NCBI GenBank assembly: GCA_051294375.1 | Contig: CM119268.1 | Coordinates: 981,218-1,045,217 of the forward strand | Source of the DNA: Paraspadella gotoi | Taxonomy: Eukaryota; Chaetognatha | Direction of reading: 5' to 3' | DNA: 64,000 nucleotides | In this document: positions 38,001 through 51,469 of the stretch, one piece after another | Position numbering within the stretch: position 1 is the first letter of the stretch | Layout: each line of letters begins with the position of its first letter | Made by a program: the position numbers and the translations under genes | Notes under the pieces: model-generated | The model's database searches: none | The model's input: only the letters and a program-made list of their open reading frames with translations | What the model was told of the DNA's origin: nothing

Positions 38001-39251
38001 GTTTCTCTTTTTAATTTTTTTTTGTTTTTCAGTTTCCCACTGCAATCATCTTCCCTCAAGACGACGGAGCTTCGCTTGGTAAGTTTCTTTTTCGGTTTTT
38101 TTTTTTTTGTTAATCTTCTCTCTTTTGACGCGTAATTCCTTCTCAAATGACTTTAACTTTTCCAAAATTCTCCGATTTTTCGTATGATTTTTCGAGGATC
38201 GACGACTTTTAAATGACAAAAAATATTTTCCCTCGAATTTGATCGACTTTTAGGAAATTTAGGGATTTAGGAAATGAATGTAAAAATGTGAATGATGAAA
38301 AATATGTAATTGACCGAATTTGGGCTCCTTTACGCACGCACGCTCTCTCGCTCTCTCAATCTCTCTCTCTCTTGTAAGCCGATGCTTCCAACGTTGAAAG
38401 ATTCCAAATTTAAATACATAAAATTCCGAACGGATTAAAGGATAACCCAAGATATAAACACGGATTCTCTAAAATCACCGGAATTATTTTTTTTTTATTT
38501 CTGATTCATTAAAAAAAACCTGGATTTTGGCATTCACTCGATAAAACGAGACCTTGGAAATCGGAATGTTCCAAAGGTGCGAGAGAGAGAGAGAGAAAGA
38601 GAAAGAGAGAGTAAATAAAATCCCTTTTCGAAAAAGAAAGATTTTGTCGGGGATTAAGCCGATCGGTGGAGCTTAAACGGTATTCGATTCTCGAAAAGCG
38701 ATACTTTTGTTTTTTACTCGAAGGTAAACACCTAGGCAAAGTGACACAGTTTTTCCTACAATTCTCTATCGAGGTCAAATCCCAACCCCCTGCAGGGAGG
38801 CGACAATGGAAGAGAGAGTGAGAGAGTGAGAGAGAGAGAGAGTGAGAGAGAGAGATGGAGCGAGAAAAAGAAAAGCCTTTTGTTTCCTTAACTAATTTTT
38901 ACGACGGTGTCACTCTTTCGGGATATTTCGGCGTCGAATTCTATCGACTTTTGACGACTTTATCGTTGTTTACGACGAGAGAGAGAGAGAGAGAGAGGAA
39001 ACATTGTTCGTTGAGATTGATGGTGATTTGCAGGAGTTTCGGTGACTTATTGCTCATGGAAGAAATTGTTGGTCCATAGACTTTTCTTGCAAATTTCTCC
39101 TTTGCTGAATTTTTTTTTCAAATATGATTTCCTCTGAACTCATTCAGTCTATGCGATGCGAGATTTCACGATTTGACGAGTCTGAACTTTCTTGGACAAA
39201 ATGAATTCTCACGAGTTCATCGAAGATTAATCTTGTGAATCGCCTTTTGGA

Positions 39252-39298
<47 letters not shown>

Positions 39299-42200
39299 CA
39301 AACCCGGGAATTTAATTGAATGCGGAAACTCTTTTTATTTTTTCCAATTTCCTGTTGAATGTTTAGTTTTTCACTGTCGCCGATGCTGTCGTCGTCCTGG
39401 TCGTTAANNNNNNNNNNGTCGTCGTCGTCTTCATTTGTATTATTGAGTTTGTCCCAATCCTCAACCCGACAGTTGTCATAATAGTGGTCGTCGTGGTTTT
39501 CGTCGTCACGATCGTCTTTCTTATAATCGGGGGACCACTGGTCAAAGGGTCCAGTGGTCATTGTTCAGTTGGAGGTTTTTTTTGTTCCTTCAAGATAGTC
39601 ATTGCCTCCATGATCGTCATTGCTCTCTTGGTAATCATTACCGTCGTTTCATTGCTTTTTCTAGTTGTAGTTTTTGGGTCATCTTTTTTGTCAACGTTGA
39701 TGGGTTAAAAATTGTCGCTACGCACTAGCGGTTTTCTATTAACTTAAATTCTGTCATTGAATTTTGAATTTCTTATCCTTGTTTTCTTAAAACTCTCTGG
39801 TGGTCGGGGAATTTTCTTCGTCGTCGTCGTCGTCGTCGTCGTCGTCTGCGACAAGGAGAGACGAAATAAAAATTTACGCCTGGATTTTTCTTTGTCAACT
39901 TTTTCTTTTTCTTTTTTTCACTTTTTTTTTTTTGCCCTTTTTGATTTTTGATCTTTTTCCTCGATCGGAATAGAAATGGGAATAAAAATAGGAATAGGAA
40001 TAAGAATAGAAAATGGAATAGAAATAGGAATTATCTTTTTCTTGTCTTTTTCCCAAACCTTCTCCTCCTACTTTTGGTCTTCGTCGTCGTTTTCGTCGTC
40101 GTCTCGTTCGTTTCTTTTTTTCCACTGAAAAAATTTAAATATTTTATTACTATTAAATATTAAAATTTATTAATATATATATTAAATATTAAAATTTAAA
40201 TATTTTATTACTATTTAGACAGTGGATTCTAGGGTGGAGTGATGAAAAGATTGAGCGATTGAACATTATTTTTTTGTTTTTTATAGACATGTAATTAACA
40301 AATTTTAAATCTTTTATAAAATTTTTTTTAAGCATAACAGTATAGTAAAACCAATTATTTATGTAATAATAACCTTGTAAAATCATTAAATTTCAAAATA
40401 TTTTTTTTTAAACAAGATTTGGTTTTGTCTTAAAAACTAAAATTTTTTTTATAAAATATGTTATATGATATTTTAATTTTTAGACCGTAAACAATGACTA
40501 AAACGTTTTAACATATAAAAGTTTCTACTAAAGAGAATAAAAAAGTCAGAAATTTATACCTTTTTTCCCCGTTTTAAATACTGAAGATGACAGAATTTTT
40601 CATAATATGTTTTATATTTTTGTTTTAACTTTTTATAAAGAATCTGAATCTTTATTAAAAAGTATTTTTAAAATTTATTATTTTACAAGAATATTACTAT
40701 AAATATATTTTATTTTACTATTGTTCCCGAGATAATATAAACAAAATATTTTTTGTACTAGTTCATCATACTATCTCACATCTAAATATCCTTGTTTTGT
40801 TCAGTCAAATTTTTTTTTTCTTGAGTGGACACATTTTATTTTTTTTTCTCTTGTTTGTTTTTAAAAATCTTAATATCTTGACAATGAGAAGGAACGCGAA
40901 TAGATATGATGACTCTGACATGTCATCAAGTGCTGTATTAATGTCCAAGCCGTTGCTCGCGTTGTCTGTCAATAAGTCGTCATCATCTTCGTCATTCCTC
41001 AATGTCAGTCTTTTTCCTTTTCACTCTTTTTGTCGTCGAAGTTGGCATCCAGACTTTTCATCGTAATCGTGGTGTCGTCGTCGTCGTTGTCGTCGTCGTC
41101 GCTTTCCATCGTCATCTCACTCTTCCCCTTTTTTCCACTTCCTCCTCCTCCTCCTCCTCTTCCTCCTCCCTCGGGATGTTGGGATTCAGATCATCTCGAA
41201 CCTTTTTTTTCCCCGACAAAACTTTTTTTTATTCCACCCCAAAAAAAAAGAGGAGGAAGAGGAAACAAAGAAAAAGAAGAAAAACAATCAACAAGAGGGA
41301 ACAAAGAGAAGAAAGGAAAGAAAAAAAAATTCGTTCTACCAATTATGTTTCTGGATCCTTTTTCTTCTCATTCGTTATCAGCTTTTCAGTTTGCCCGGTT
41401 TTCTTCGCTAGAAATTGTGGGGAAATAAGAAATTAAAAGGAAATTAANNNNNNNNNNAAATTAAAAAAAGAAAAAAATTAAAAGGAAATTAAAAAAAAGA
41501 AAAAAAAATTAAAAAAATTAAAACAAGAAAGAAATTAAAAGAAAATAAAAAAAAAGAAAAAATTAAAGAAAATTAAAAAAAGGAATTAAAAGTAAATTAA
41601 AAAAAAGAGAGAAATTAAAAGAAAATTTAAAAAAGGCGAATCGATGACTGCGTCTGGTAAACAAGAAAAAAAAGAAGAAAAAAATAAAGGAGAAGAGAGA
41701 AAAAGGGAAAAGTCTTGGCTAAAAAGAAATTAAGAAAAAAAAAAGGAAAAAGCGATTCGCGTTTGAAAAGGAAAAGGGGAAAAGGGGAAGGAAATTATCG
41801 ATCGCTTAGCGAAACGACGACGACGACGACGACGACGAAATCCACGACGATTGAATTAAATTCTAAAATTCTTCTCGTTTCTTTTTCTTATCTCATCAAA
41901 TAATCGTCGTCCGCCATTTTTTTTCAACAACAACAACAACAACAAACTCGAAACAACGACCGATCGATCGACAAAAAAAAACAAAAAAAAAACAAAACAA
42001 AAACAAGACGAGCTCGACTCTCCCTTCTCGGCGCCCAACTTCCGCCTTCCGCGCGTCACTTCCGGATTTCCGGCGCTGACGTCGACGCCGGGATCCGGCG
42101 CCGACGCCGTCGAGGACGACTTCGCGTCTCTCGTCGCCGCCGGCGTCGCCGCCTCCAAGTCTCTGCCGCAGCTGCACCGCCTTCAGTCCACGCAGTTCCT

Positions 42201-45200
42201 GCGCGACGGCGCGTTTATCGGCGGCGGCGGCGGCGGCGGCGGCGGCGGGGTGGGCGTGGCGTTCGACGCTGTCGTCGAAGGTTTTTTTTTTTTCCATTTT
42301 TCTCCTCGATCAACTTCTTATTTGCATGACCCCGTTTCTATGGCGACGGGAGGGGGGAACAATTTGGAATTTCTCTCTCTCTCTCTCTTTTGTTCGTCGG
42401 CATGTTGTGGATCGCGATGCCATTTTTTTAAACTTATATTTTTTTTTGAATGACTCGATATATATATTTATATATATATAAACTATTTATGGCGTCATAT
42501 ACTTGAAAATACGTAGCTACGTAGTTAAGGCAGACTTACATTTTTAAAAAATGAATATAAACATAATATAATATAAATGAATAAAAACATAATGGATCCA
42601 TTACGATTATTCGATTCGTTATTTGATTTTTGTTTTTGATAATTAGTTTAAATATAGATATATATATTTATATCGTCTTGTTTAATATCGCCAGCTCCCT
42701 TACAATCGTAATGTTTTGAACTCTCTTCCGATAAACTCGTTTTAGGAATAATAATAAAAATATTAATTAAAATATTAATAAAAATATTGTACTAGTTTGT
42801 TACCGCATGCTAGCGACGTAGACCGTTCTAGATTCTATACCTTGCCATGCCATCGGTTATGCTACTATGCCCTGGGCCCCGGAATAACGTCTCGTCTATC
42901 TCTCTCTCTCTCTCTCTCTCTCTGCATCACTGACCTCATTCGAAGCTTTTATTTTTGGCTCTCTTTTCCCAGAGCGGCCCCATCTCTGTTTTTGGCTCTT
43001 TTTTCCAAGAGTGCCCATTTGTGTTGCCTTCTCCTGTAATTTAATGTTAACCATATTATTTAACTTAAACATATTTTTAAATTTATAACTCAATCCCTAA
43101 CCCTTACTTTAAACCTTAATCTTTAATCCTAATCCCCAACCTTCATCTCTAATCCTAAGCCCCAACCTTCATCTCTAATCCTAATCCCCAACCTTAATCT
43201 CTAATCCTAATCCCTAATCTTAACCATTAGTTTAATCCCTAACCCTAACCTTCCATTCCGAATTTAAGATTAGGGGTGTTCTTGGAAAATAAGTCTCCAT
43301 TTTCCCCCCCCGAAATTACTTTTTTTTAAATTTCTTTATTTTCACGACCTTACCAATTGACTTCGGGTTTAACTTACCTTCATTGTTTCCTCAAGATGGC
43401 ACCGCGTCGTTTCCTTACCCGAACTACGATTGGTCGCATCAACGACGCGATAATAGACTGACCTCATATCCGCCCGTCGAACAAAAAATACAACAGCCAC
43501 CGCAACAGCCAACACAACAGCCACCGCAACAGCCACCGCAACAGCCTCTCGAGCAAAGACCTCGATTGTCACTCCCGTCGACGCCGTCCTCTCAGCAGCA
43601 GCAGCAAGAGCAACAACAACAGCTCCATCAAATAGGATTGACTTACGCCTCGTCGCCCGAGACACGAGAAACCGGTGAGTAAAAGGCGGGAACAGATTTG
43701 TGGCGTGGTTGTTCCTTTTCTCCTTTTTCCTTTTCTCCTTTTTTCCTTTTTTCCTTTTCTCCTTTTCTCCTTTTTTTCTTTTCTCCTTTTATCCTTTTTT
43801 CCTTTTCTCCTTTTTTCATTTTTTCCTTTTCTCTTTTTTTTCTCCTTTTTCCTTTTCTCCTTTTCCTTTTCTCATTTTTTCCTTTTCTCCTTTTTTCCTT
43901 TTCTCCTTTCTCCTTTTTACTTTTTTCAGTTTTCTTCTAATTTGTTCCTTTTTCTTTTCGGACTGCCGTTTTTTTTTACATCTTCGGTCTACCAAACTAT
44001 TTTTTTCCCTTTACCCTTTACTCCTTACCTTAGACTTACCTTGGCCTTAGCCACAATCTCAAAAATCTATTCACCTAGGGGTATATTAAATTATATTAAA
44101 TTATATTAAATTATATTAAATTATATTAAATTATATTAAATCATATTAAATTATATTAAATTATGTTATTAAAAATTATTTTACAAGTATAAAATAACTA
44201 ACAAGAACACACATAACAACACCCTCTAAATTTCCTCAACCCCTTCACCCACCACTCTACCACTTTAAACTCCAACCTTTATTCATATCACACCACTTAC
44301 ACCACATGCCACCCATTACTTCACCACAACAAAATCCTTCACACCCAATCCATTCTCATCCCCTATCACCCTCCCATTCTCTCACCACTCTTTCACAACA
44401 CAATATAATTATATCAAACCGTACAAAACCCATTCTCTCCCCTTTCACCCCCCATTCTCATCCCTTCCACCCTCCATTCTCTCCCCCCTTCACCCCATCA
44501 TTCTAATCCCCCCTTCCACCACCCATTATTTCCCCCTTTCCACCCCTATTATTTCCCCCTTCCACCCCTCACGCCATCTCTCCCTCTTCCACCCCCCATT
44601 ATTCCCCCCCTTCCACATCCCAGGCGCCGATCCCTTCGCGGCTCAATTTTCCTCCTTCGATTCTCCGCGGAAGAAGCGCCTCGCCGAGGAGGGTCTCCCC
44701 CGAGGGGGCTAATCACCGCCCCGCGGGGAATCACCCAATAATCACCCCCCCACCATCCGGAACAGCTCATCGATCACCATCATTTCCTTCACCGTCGCCT
44801 CGAACCCGTGATCCTCAGGTGAACGAAAAGAAAGAATAACTTCCCCCCCCTCGCACCCTTGTAGTCATTGAGCTCTATTTAAATACTTAATTTAATAATA
44901 GTTTTAAAAATGTATATAAATCATTATGATATTAGTTGTCTCGATAAATCTTTTTCTTTCTCTCTCTTTCTCTCCCGAAAAAAGGTCATAGGTGGGCCGT
45001 AAAGGGGGGAAAAAAAAAGAGAAGAGAGAGAAGAGAAGAGGGAGAGAAGAGAGAGAGAGAGAACTAATCGGCCGAAGCATTTTTCTTTTTTCCATTTCAC
45101 ATCCTTTTTTCTTTCTCTCTTCGTAGACTTTTAAATTCGTTTTTCGATTTACTCGATACAATTTCTCGCTTCCCCAACCGCCCCCCCCCCGCGTCGTCAA

Positions 45201-45874
45201 AAGTGAAAAGTTGACATAATTCGAAATTTTAACGATTTAGACTCGTAATTCTCGCCCCGTTTATTTTGTCTGTTTTTTTTTAATTCGGTTTTTTATTTAT
45301 TTTTTTTTTTTAAGTTTTTTTTTTTAGCGATCTTTTAAAGACGGTTTTTATGTGTTTGTGCCGTAACTTTAATCTAACTCATTTGTTACATTGTTTTCTT
45401 TCGATGGAAGTCGTCTTTATGATACTTACTATTGAGTAATTTAAAGTAACATTTCATACATTTTATACGTATCATCTTCTCTGGCAGGCTCACATTGGCT
45501 CGTCGCTACAACAACAACAACAACAACATCAACAGGTGAGTTTGATGTCGAGGAGAAAGATTTTTTTTCGTAAGGAGTTTCACAATCTCTCTCTCTCTCT
45601 CTCTCTTTTTTTCTCACTCTCTCTCTTCATCTCTCTATCTTCATCTCTTTTTCTCTCTTCATCTCTCTTTCTCTTTTCATCTCTCTTTCTCTCTTCTTCT
45701 TCTCTCCCCCTTCTCTCTCTATTCTTCTTTCTCTCCCTCTCTTCTTCTTTCTCTCTCTCTCTCTCTTCTTCTTTCTCTCTCTCTTCTCTCTCTCTCCTCT
45801 CTCTCTCTTCTCTCTCTCTCTCTCTCTCTCTTCCCGACTCAAACTCTTCCTCTTTTCCCCTCCTTTTCCAACAT

Positions 45875-45913
<39 letters not shown>

Positions 45914-48900
45914 CGACTCAACTCTTCCTCTTTTCCCCTCCTTTTTCCAAACGACTCCTCAGACTCTTCCTTCTCTTTTCTCTTGTCCCTTCGCCTTTTT
46001 TCGTCGTCCATTTCCCGGAAATCGTTTCCGTAGCAACCTGGGATCACGTTTCCATGGCAACTATCATTTTCGCCACGATTCACAATCACGTTCGGATCCC
46101 AATTTTGGGTCGAGTTTTTACTTTTTCGATTGGGCCACTCTTTTTTTATGATGTGTCATTTCCAAAAAAGAAAAAAATCGAATTAATAAATTAATTAATT
46201 AATTAATCCCCTCCAAAAACTAAATTTAAAACTTTCACTTCTCTACCCTAATTTTGATGGAGAATGTGTAGTGATTGAGGTGAGCCATGATTGTCCAGAC
46301 TTAAATTCCGTAACCGTTGTTGACTCGCCGATCCCATCACAACTGAGAAATCCTACTACTACCAGTTTGTCGGTTTTATGTTCGTCAATTAACAAATTGA
46401 TCATCCAATTTTTAACGGTTCCCCAGACAGCCCGTAAAAGAAAATACTATGTGACTTCATATCTGTATTTGTTTATTAAATTGGAAATGAATAGATAGTA
46501 CGGTTCTGTGCACACAGTGTGCGTTGCGCAAATAAATCTTGTTAAAATATTTTATCATAAAATATATTATTGGTCAATAATGTTCATGGAAAAAGAAATT
46601 ATTGGTGTAAAATTTGGTTAAAATGTAACCATCCGTTTGTAAGCGATGATTGTAACTACTTATAGTTGACTAAAATCCACCAACCGTTCATCAGCGGCCA
46701 TTGGTGCAGGAGGCAAGGCATTCGCCTGCCAACCCGGTGGTCGCCAAGCAGTTAAGAGGGACGGTGCGCTTAACCCGCCTGTAACACGGTATTACAGCCT
46801 GATCCAAAGCTCAGTGACTGATTATATTGAACGGTTCTGTCCCATTACAATTATTACTTTCTCTTCATACTCAAACAAAGCGTTAGAGCAGAAGAAAATC
46901 CATTTTTAAGCTGTTAAGGGTATCATAGACATAGCTTTTGAATGACTGTATGTATGTATGTATGTATATATGCATTCTTCTTTCAAAAATCTATATTTCC
47001 AATCCTAAAAATCTAAGGCTAAACAGCATCTTCGGTTTTTTGCAGATTTAAAAAAAAATATTTTCCCATTTTGTTTTTCATCACTTATCTTTCAGGTGCC
47101 AAAGCTTTTAAATGGCTGGACCGATTTTTTTTTAACTTATATATTATGATTGTTTTTTTTTAAATTTATATTTACTATTTAAATTTTTTTAAATTTAATT
47201 TAAGATTTAAAAGTGTCCTATTTTTTTGCATAGGTCTGTATTTACTAAATTATAATTATTTTTGTTTCAAAAAATAACTTGAACGAATAATCATAGGCTT
47301 ATGAGAATAAGTTCATATTTAAGCTATCTTTGATTACATAAGGATTAACATGAAAAAAGTAAAATTTGATAAAGATTGATTAATTATCATTATTTGGTAT
47401 TTAAAAAAATAATATTAAAACTTTAAAATTCGGTTAAAAAATTTTGATTAACATAATTAACAGAGTTAACAGATTAACATAATTTTTTTACTTCATTACG
47501 ATTTCGTAAAAGCATTACAAAATTGGTACAACCAATACAAAAATTATCTATTCATTTAATAAATAAGCTAATAATGATATAGCAGGTCCCTGCAAGCTTT
47601 CTATATTTTTCTTTTTTTTATTTTAAAATTTTTTTTATGGTTTGTCCAGGGAACAGTATTTTCTGTTTGCCAATTTGTTCGACGTTGCAAAAGAAACTAT
47701 TAGATTAGGACAATCGATCTTTTTATCTGCCATTTTGAATTTGGTTTTTTTTCTGTCTATATCAAAATTTCATAAATCAGAAAAAGACAAACTGGCTCTA
47801 GATCGATTCGCGCCAAGTTTATCATCCGACGAAGTATTCGTCATGGAGCCGGAGTCTTACAGCATCGGAGGCGCCGTTCCAGACAAAGGGGCACAGTGAC
47901 TTCGAAACAGGCATTAGCAGTGAGTCAATATTTAAATCTCCACAGAGGGAGATTGTGGAGTTTGCTTATGTGTGACATATAGTTTTTAAAACAAGGTAGT
48001 GGATCAAAATATTTCAAAATAGAAAAAAGTCTTCAAAATGAAAGAATACGACCAAGTCGACTGACTCTAACCGATCAAAACATCAGCTTTGCTAGTAAAC
48101 GCCCCCTTCCCTTTCTTCCTTCCTTCCTTCCTTCCCTTACTTCTTCTCTCCCTCTCTTCTTCCCTCGCTCTCTTCTTCCCTCCCTCTCCTTCCTTCACCA
48201 ACGAGGAAACTAAACAGAAACATCTTGACTGCCAAAAAATTGGGTCAGTTCCTCCTTTTGCCCTTTTAAATTTTCTCTTAACCTTCCCAATCTCCCTTTT
48301 CTTTTGCTTTATTTTTTTTGCAGTCTTTTTGGTCGTCAGTCATCCTTGTCATTTTGAAGACTTCACTTTTTTCCCACTTTGTCATTGAGCTTCTCTTTCC
48401 TTATCATTCACCCATGTCATTGAGGAGGCTTCACCTTTTTCTACTCTGTCATTGAGCTTCTCTTTTCTTATCATTCTCCTGTGTCATTGTAAAGACTTCA
48501 CATTTTTTAATTTTGTCATTAAGCTTCTCTTTTCTTGTCTTTTACCCATGTCATTGCAGAGAGTTCACCTTTTTTTCTCTTTGTTATTCACATTTGTCAT
48601 AACAGATTCATTTTTATTTTAACAGATTCATTTTCCCCTCGTCATTTGCTTTGACCGAATCTTTAATTTTTCTTCCGTGTCATTCTTGTTTTAGTCCTGG
48701 CGGGAGCTTCAAATATTATTACTTTGTCATTCATATCGTGCGGTCAACTCTTGCGTCTCCAACTGTAACTTTACACTTCTTTTTAAAAATAGACTTTATT
48801 GGTTTTACCAGTATTGATACATAATCTTACGATTTATTTTCTTTTTGTATGCCAAAACTTTTAAATAATTGCTCTCCTTAATTATCTTTCCTTTCATATC

Positions 48901-50416
48901 CTTACTTTCACTGATCTTGATCCCTGAACTTTCTCAGTTCTCTCTTTTTCTTTCTTTTTTATCTCTCTTAATGTCCTATTAAGCCTTGTTGTATTTGAGT
49001 CTCTCAGTTTTCAGTTTTCCTTTTTTGTTTTTTTTTCTTTTATCTCTGTTATTGCCTCTTTGTATTTCAGTCTTTCCCAAATATCTTTTTCTTTCTTCAG
49101 TATGTTCCTTCTTTAGCTCCCTGACCTATTTTGCCTTACCAACGTCTTTTTTTTCAATGCTCTATCTTTTTATTATTGGAATTCTTTTTTTTTAATTTCC
49201 TTCTCGTCTTTCTTTATTATTTTTTTCTTCCCTTTTCTCTCCTTTTAAACTGTTTCCCTGCTCTTTCATTTCTTTTTCTCCTTCAAACTCTCATTGACTC
49301 TGGGTTCCCCAAGAAAAAAAAGATTCCAAAGCCTCTTGACCATCGACCCCAAAACCCATTTGCATATTGGAGAAAAATATCGGACGAAAGCTAGGTTTTT
49401 TTCCTTCAGTGTCTGTCATTTACATTGGGTAAAAATTAAGTTTAATTAAATTCCCTTAAAATAAAAAAAAATTATTGAAGAATCTTATTAAGCTTTCGGT
49501 TTAAACTCTGATTTTTAACTGTCAGATTTATTTTTTCAATGACAAGATGTCATTTTTCTAGCACATGACCAAGTAAAAAAAAAACGGAATTCAGTTCGGT
49601 TAGAATTTATTATTTTTTAAATTTTTTTTATCATTTTCTTTGCTTTTCTTTTCATCCCCTTAAAAAAATCTAAAAAAAGATCTGAGTAAAAAGATCACGT
49701 TTTCCTCTTCGGCTCTTTGACCTTTTTTTTCTTATATTCAATTATCTTCTCGTTTTATTTTTCATCTTTTCCCGAGAGAGAGAGAGAGAGATAAAAAAAA
49801 ATTGATCTATATTTCTTTCATTTTACGATTAAATGTTGTGTGTTATTCAACATTATTGTTTGTAAAATTTCGGGATTTTTTCGATCGTCGAAAATTTTTG
49901 GGTAAATTTTTTCTTCTTTCTGATTCGAGTCGAACACTTTTATAAACATTTATTAATTTTATAAAATTTAAAACAAAATAAACCTGCCTCGTATTTGAAA
50001 TAACAACCTTCCTTCCTCGCACCTTCGTCCAACGGGATCGCTGTTTTAAAACCTTCGGCCAACGGGATCGCTGTTTTAAAACGAGATTAAAAAATTATAA
50101 AACTAAAATATCCCCAATTCCTCTTTTTCACGAAAACTTGAAAATCCTAAAAGTCGAACGAATTCGTGAACAAAACTGCTCCTCCTGTTCGGATTCACCG
50201 TCCAGCGCCTCGGGTCGTTTTGTGAAAGAAATTGTGAGAAGGAAGGGAAGAACGAGTGAACGCCAAGACTCACAACAACTTTTTCCACATGAGATTTTGA
50301 GTGAAATATTTTTTTGTCCTGTTTTTCGTAGATTCTGTTTTGTTTTTGGTTTCCAACTCTGCCGTCGGGGAGGGACGAAAAGAGGAGACCGATGAAAAAT
50401 TCTATATCTCTCTCTT

Positions 50417-50468
<52 letters not shown>

Positions 50469-50548
50469 GCAAACGGGGCCCACTTCCGATTTTTTGACTC
50501 CGTCTCAAACTTGCGCTTGTTTTTCCCCGCCGCCCTTTTCATGTTTTG

Positions 50549-50608
<60 letters not shown>

Positions 50609-51236
50609 CTCCCTAAAGGCGTGGGCAAAGTGTTTGAAAATTTTAACTGCATCGTTTTGCAAAAATATCACGTTCGAGTAAACAACAAGTTTCTGTAGTT
50701 TACTTTTTAACTTTTTGAATTTTGACCAGAAAAAAAATGTATAAAAAAACTTTAAAAAATAACACTTTTATAAAATAAATAAAAGATTGTTTTATTTTGT
50801 TCATTAAAAAGATATCTCGCTGGAACGTTGCCTAATATCATTTAGATTCGAGCATAAACTTTGGAATCGTTTGTTTAAACTAAAATTATATAGTTAATAG
50901 ATAGTAAGATTCCGTTTGGTCTCAAATTTATTTATTTCTTTTAATTGATTTCAATTCATCGGCGGAAAAATAAAAAAAAAAAGAATAAAAATGTGTAAAA
51001 TAAATTAACAACTTAAACTTTCAGATTATTTCCGCTTCTTCCTCCGCCGCGTCGCTTCCATCGTCCGCTTCTTCCCTATCTTTATCTTCACAACAACAAC
51101 AACAACAGCTGCATCAACATCAACCCCGTCAACAGTCGGCCAACTTTCGCCCTTCTTTGCCGCTCGGTCAAGGTGATAAATGTCCGTCTGTCCAGATAAG
51201 AAACGAGTTGTCAGTTTTCGAGGGATGAAGACACAA

Positions 51237-51273
<37 letters not shown>

Positions 51274-51434
51274 TTTTTTACTTCAGATATGGGAAAATAA
51301 TGCGTTTATTACTTAAGATATAAAAAGATAAAAAAAAACTCCCTCTTTAGTCGAGAAACCCATCTGTTTTAAAACTCTTTTATGAGCTGCTATTTTGTTT
51401 TAGTACCTTAGGAACACTTTCTTCGAGACTGTTT

Positions 51435-51469
<35 letters not shown>

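Larger units (their letters stand above)
38079..42007. other. Large phosphatase intron without other genes
   Basis: Contains (GA)n at 38.58 and 38.81 kb, (CT)n at 39.25 kb, GTC/GAC-type repeats (39.38-39.5 kb), an AT-rich part (40.1-40.8 kb) and an (AATTAAAA)-type purine stretch (41.4-41.65 kb). No supported exon. Confidence 0.6.

Noticed and set aside
39295-39720. Acidic minus-strand ORF ([14 protein letters not shown]) and hydrophobic + ORF
   Set aside because: Both derive from a GTCGTC/GTCATT simple repeat interrupted by a 10-N gap.
41856-42297. Minus-strand Ala/Gly/Arg-rich ORFs opposite exon 9
   Set aside because: GC-rich shadow. The + frame fits the phase of neighbouring phosphatase exons.
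46271-46498. 75-residue + ORF
   Set aside because: No recognisable product, no splice or start context; lies in a phosphatase intron next to a SINE-like element.
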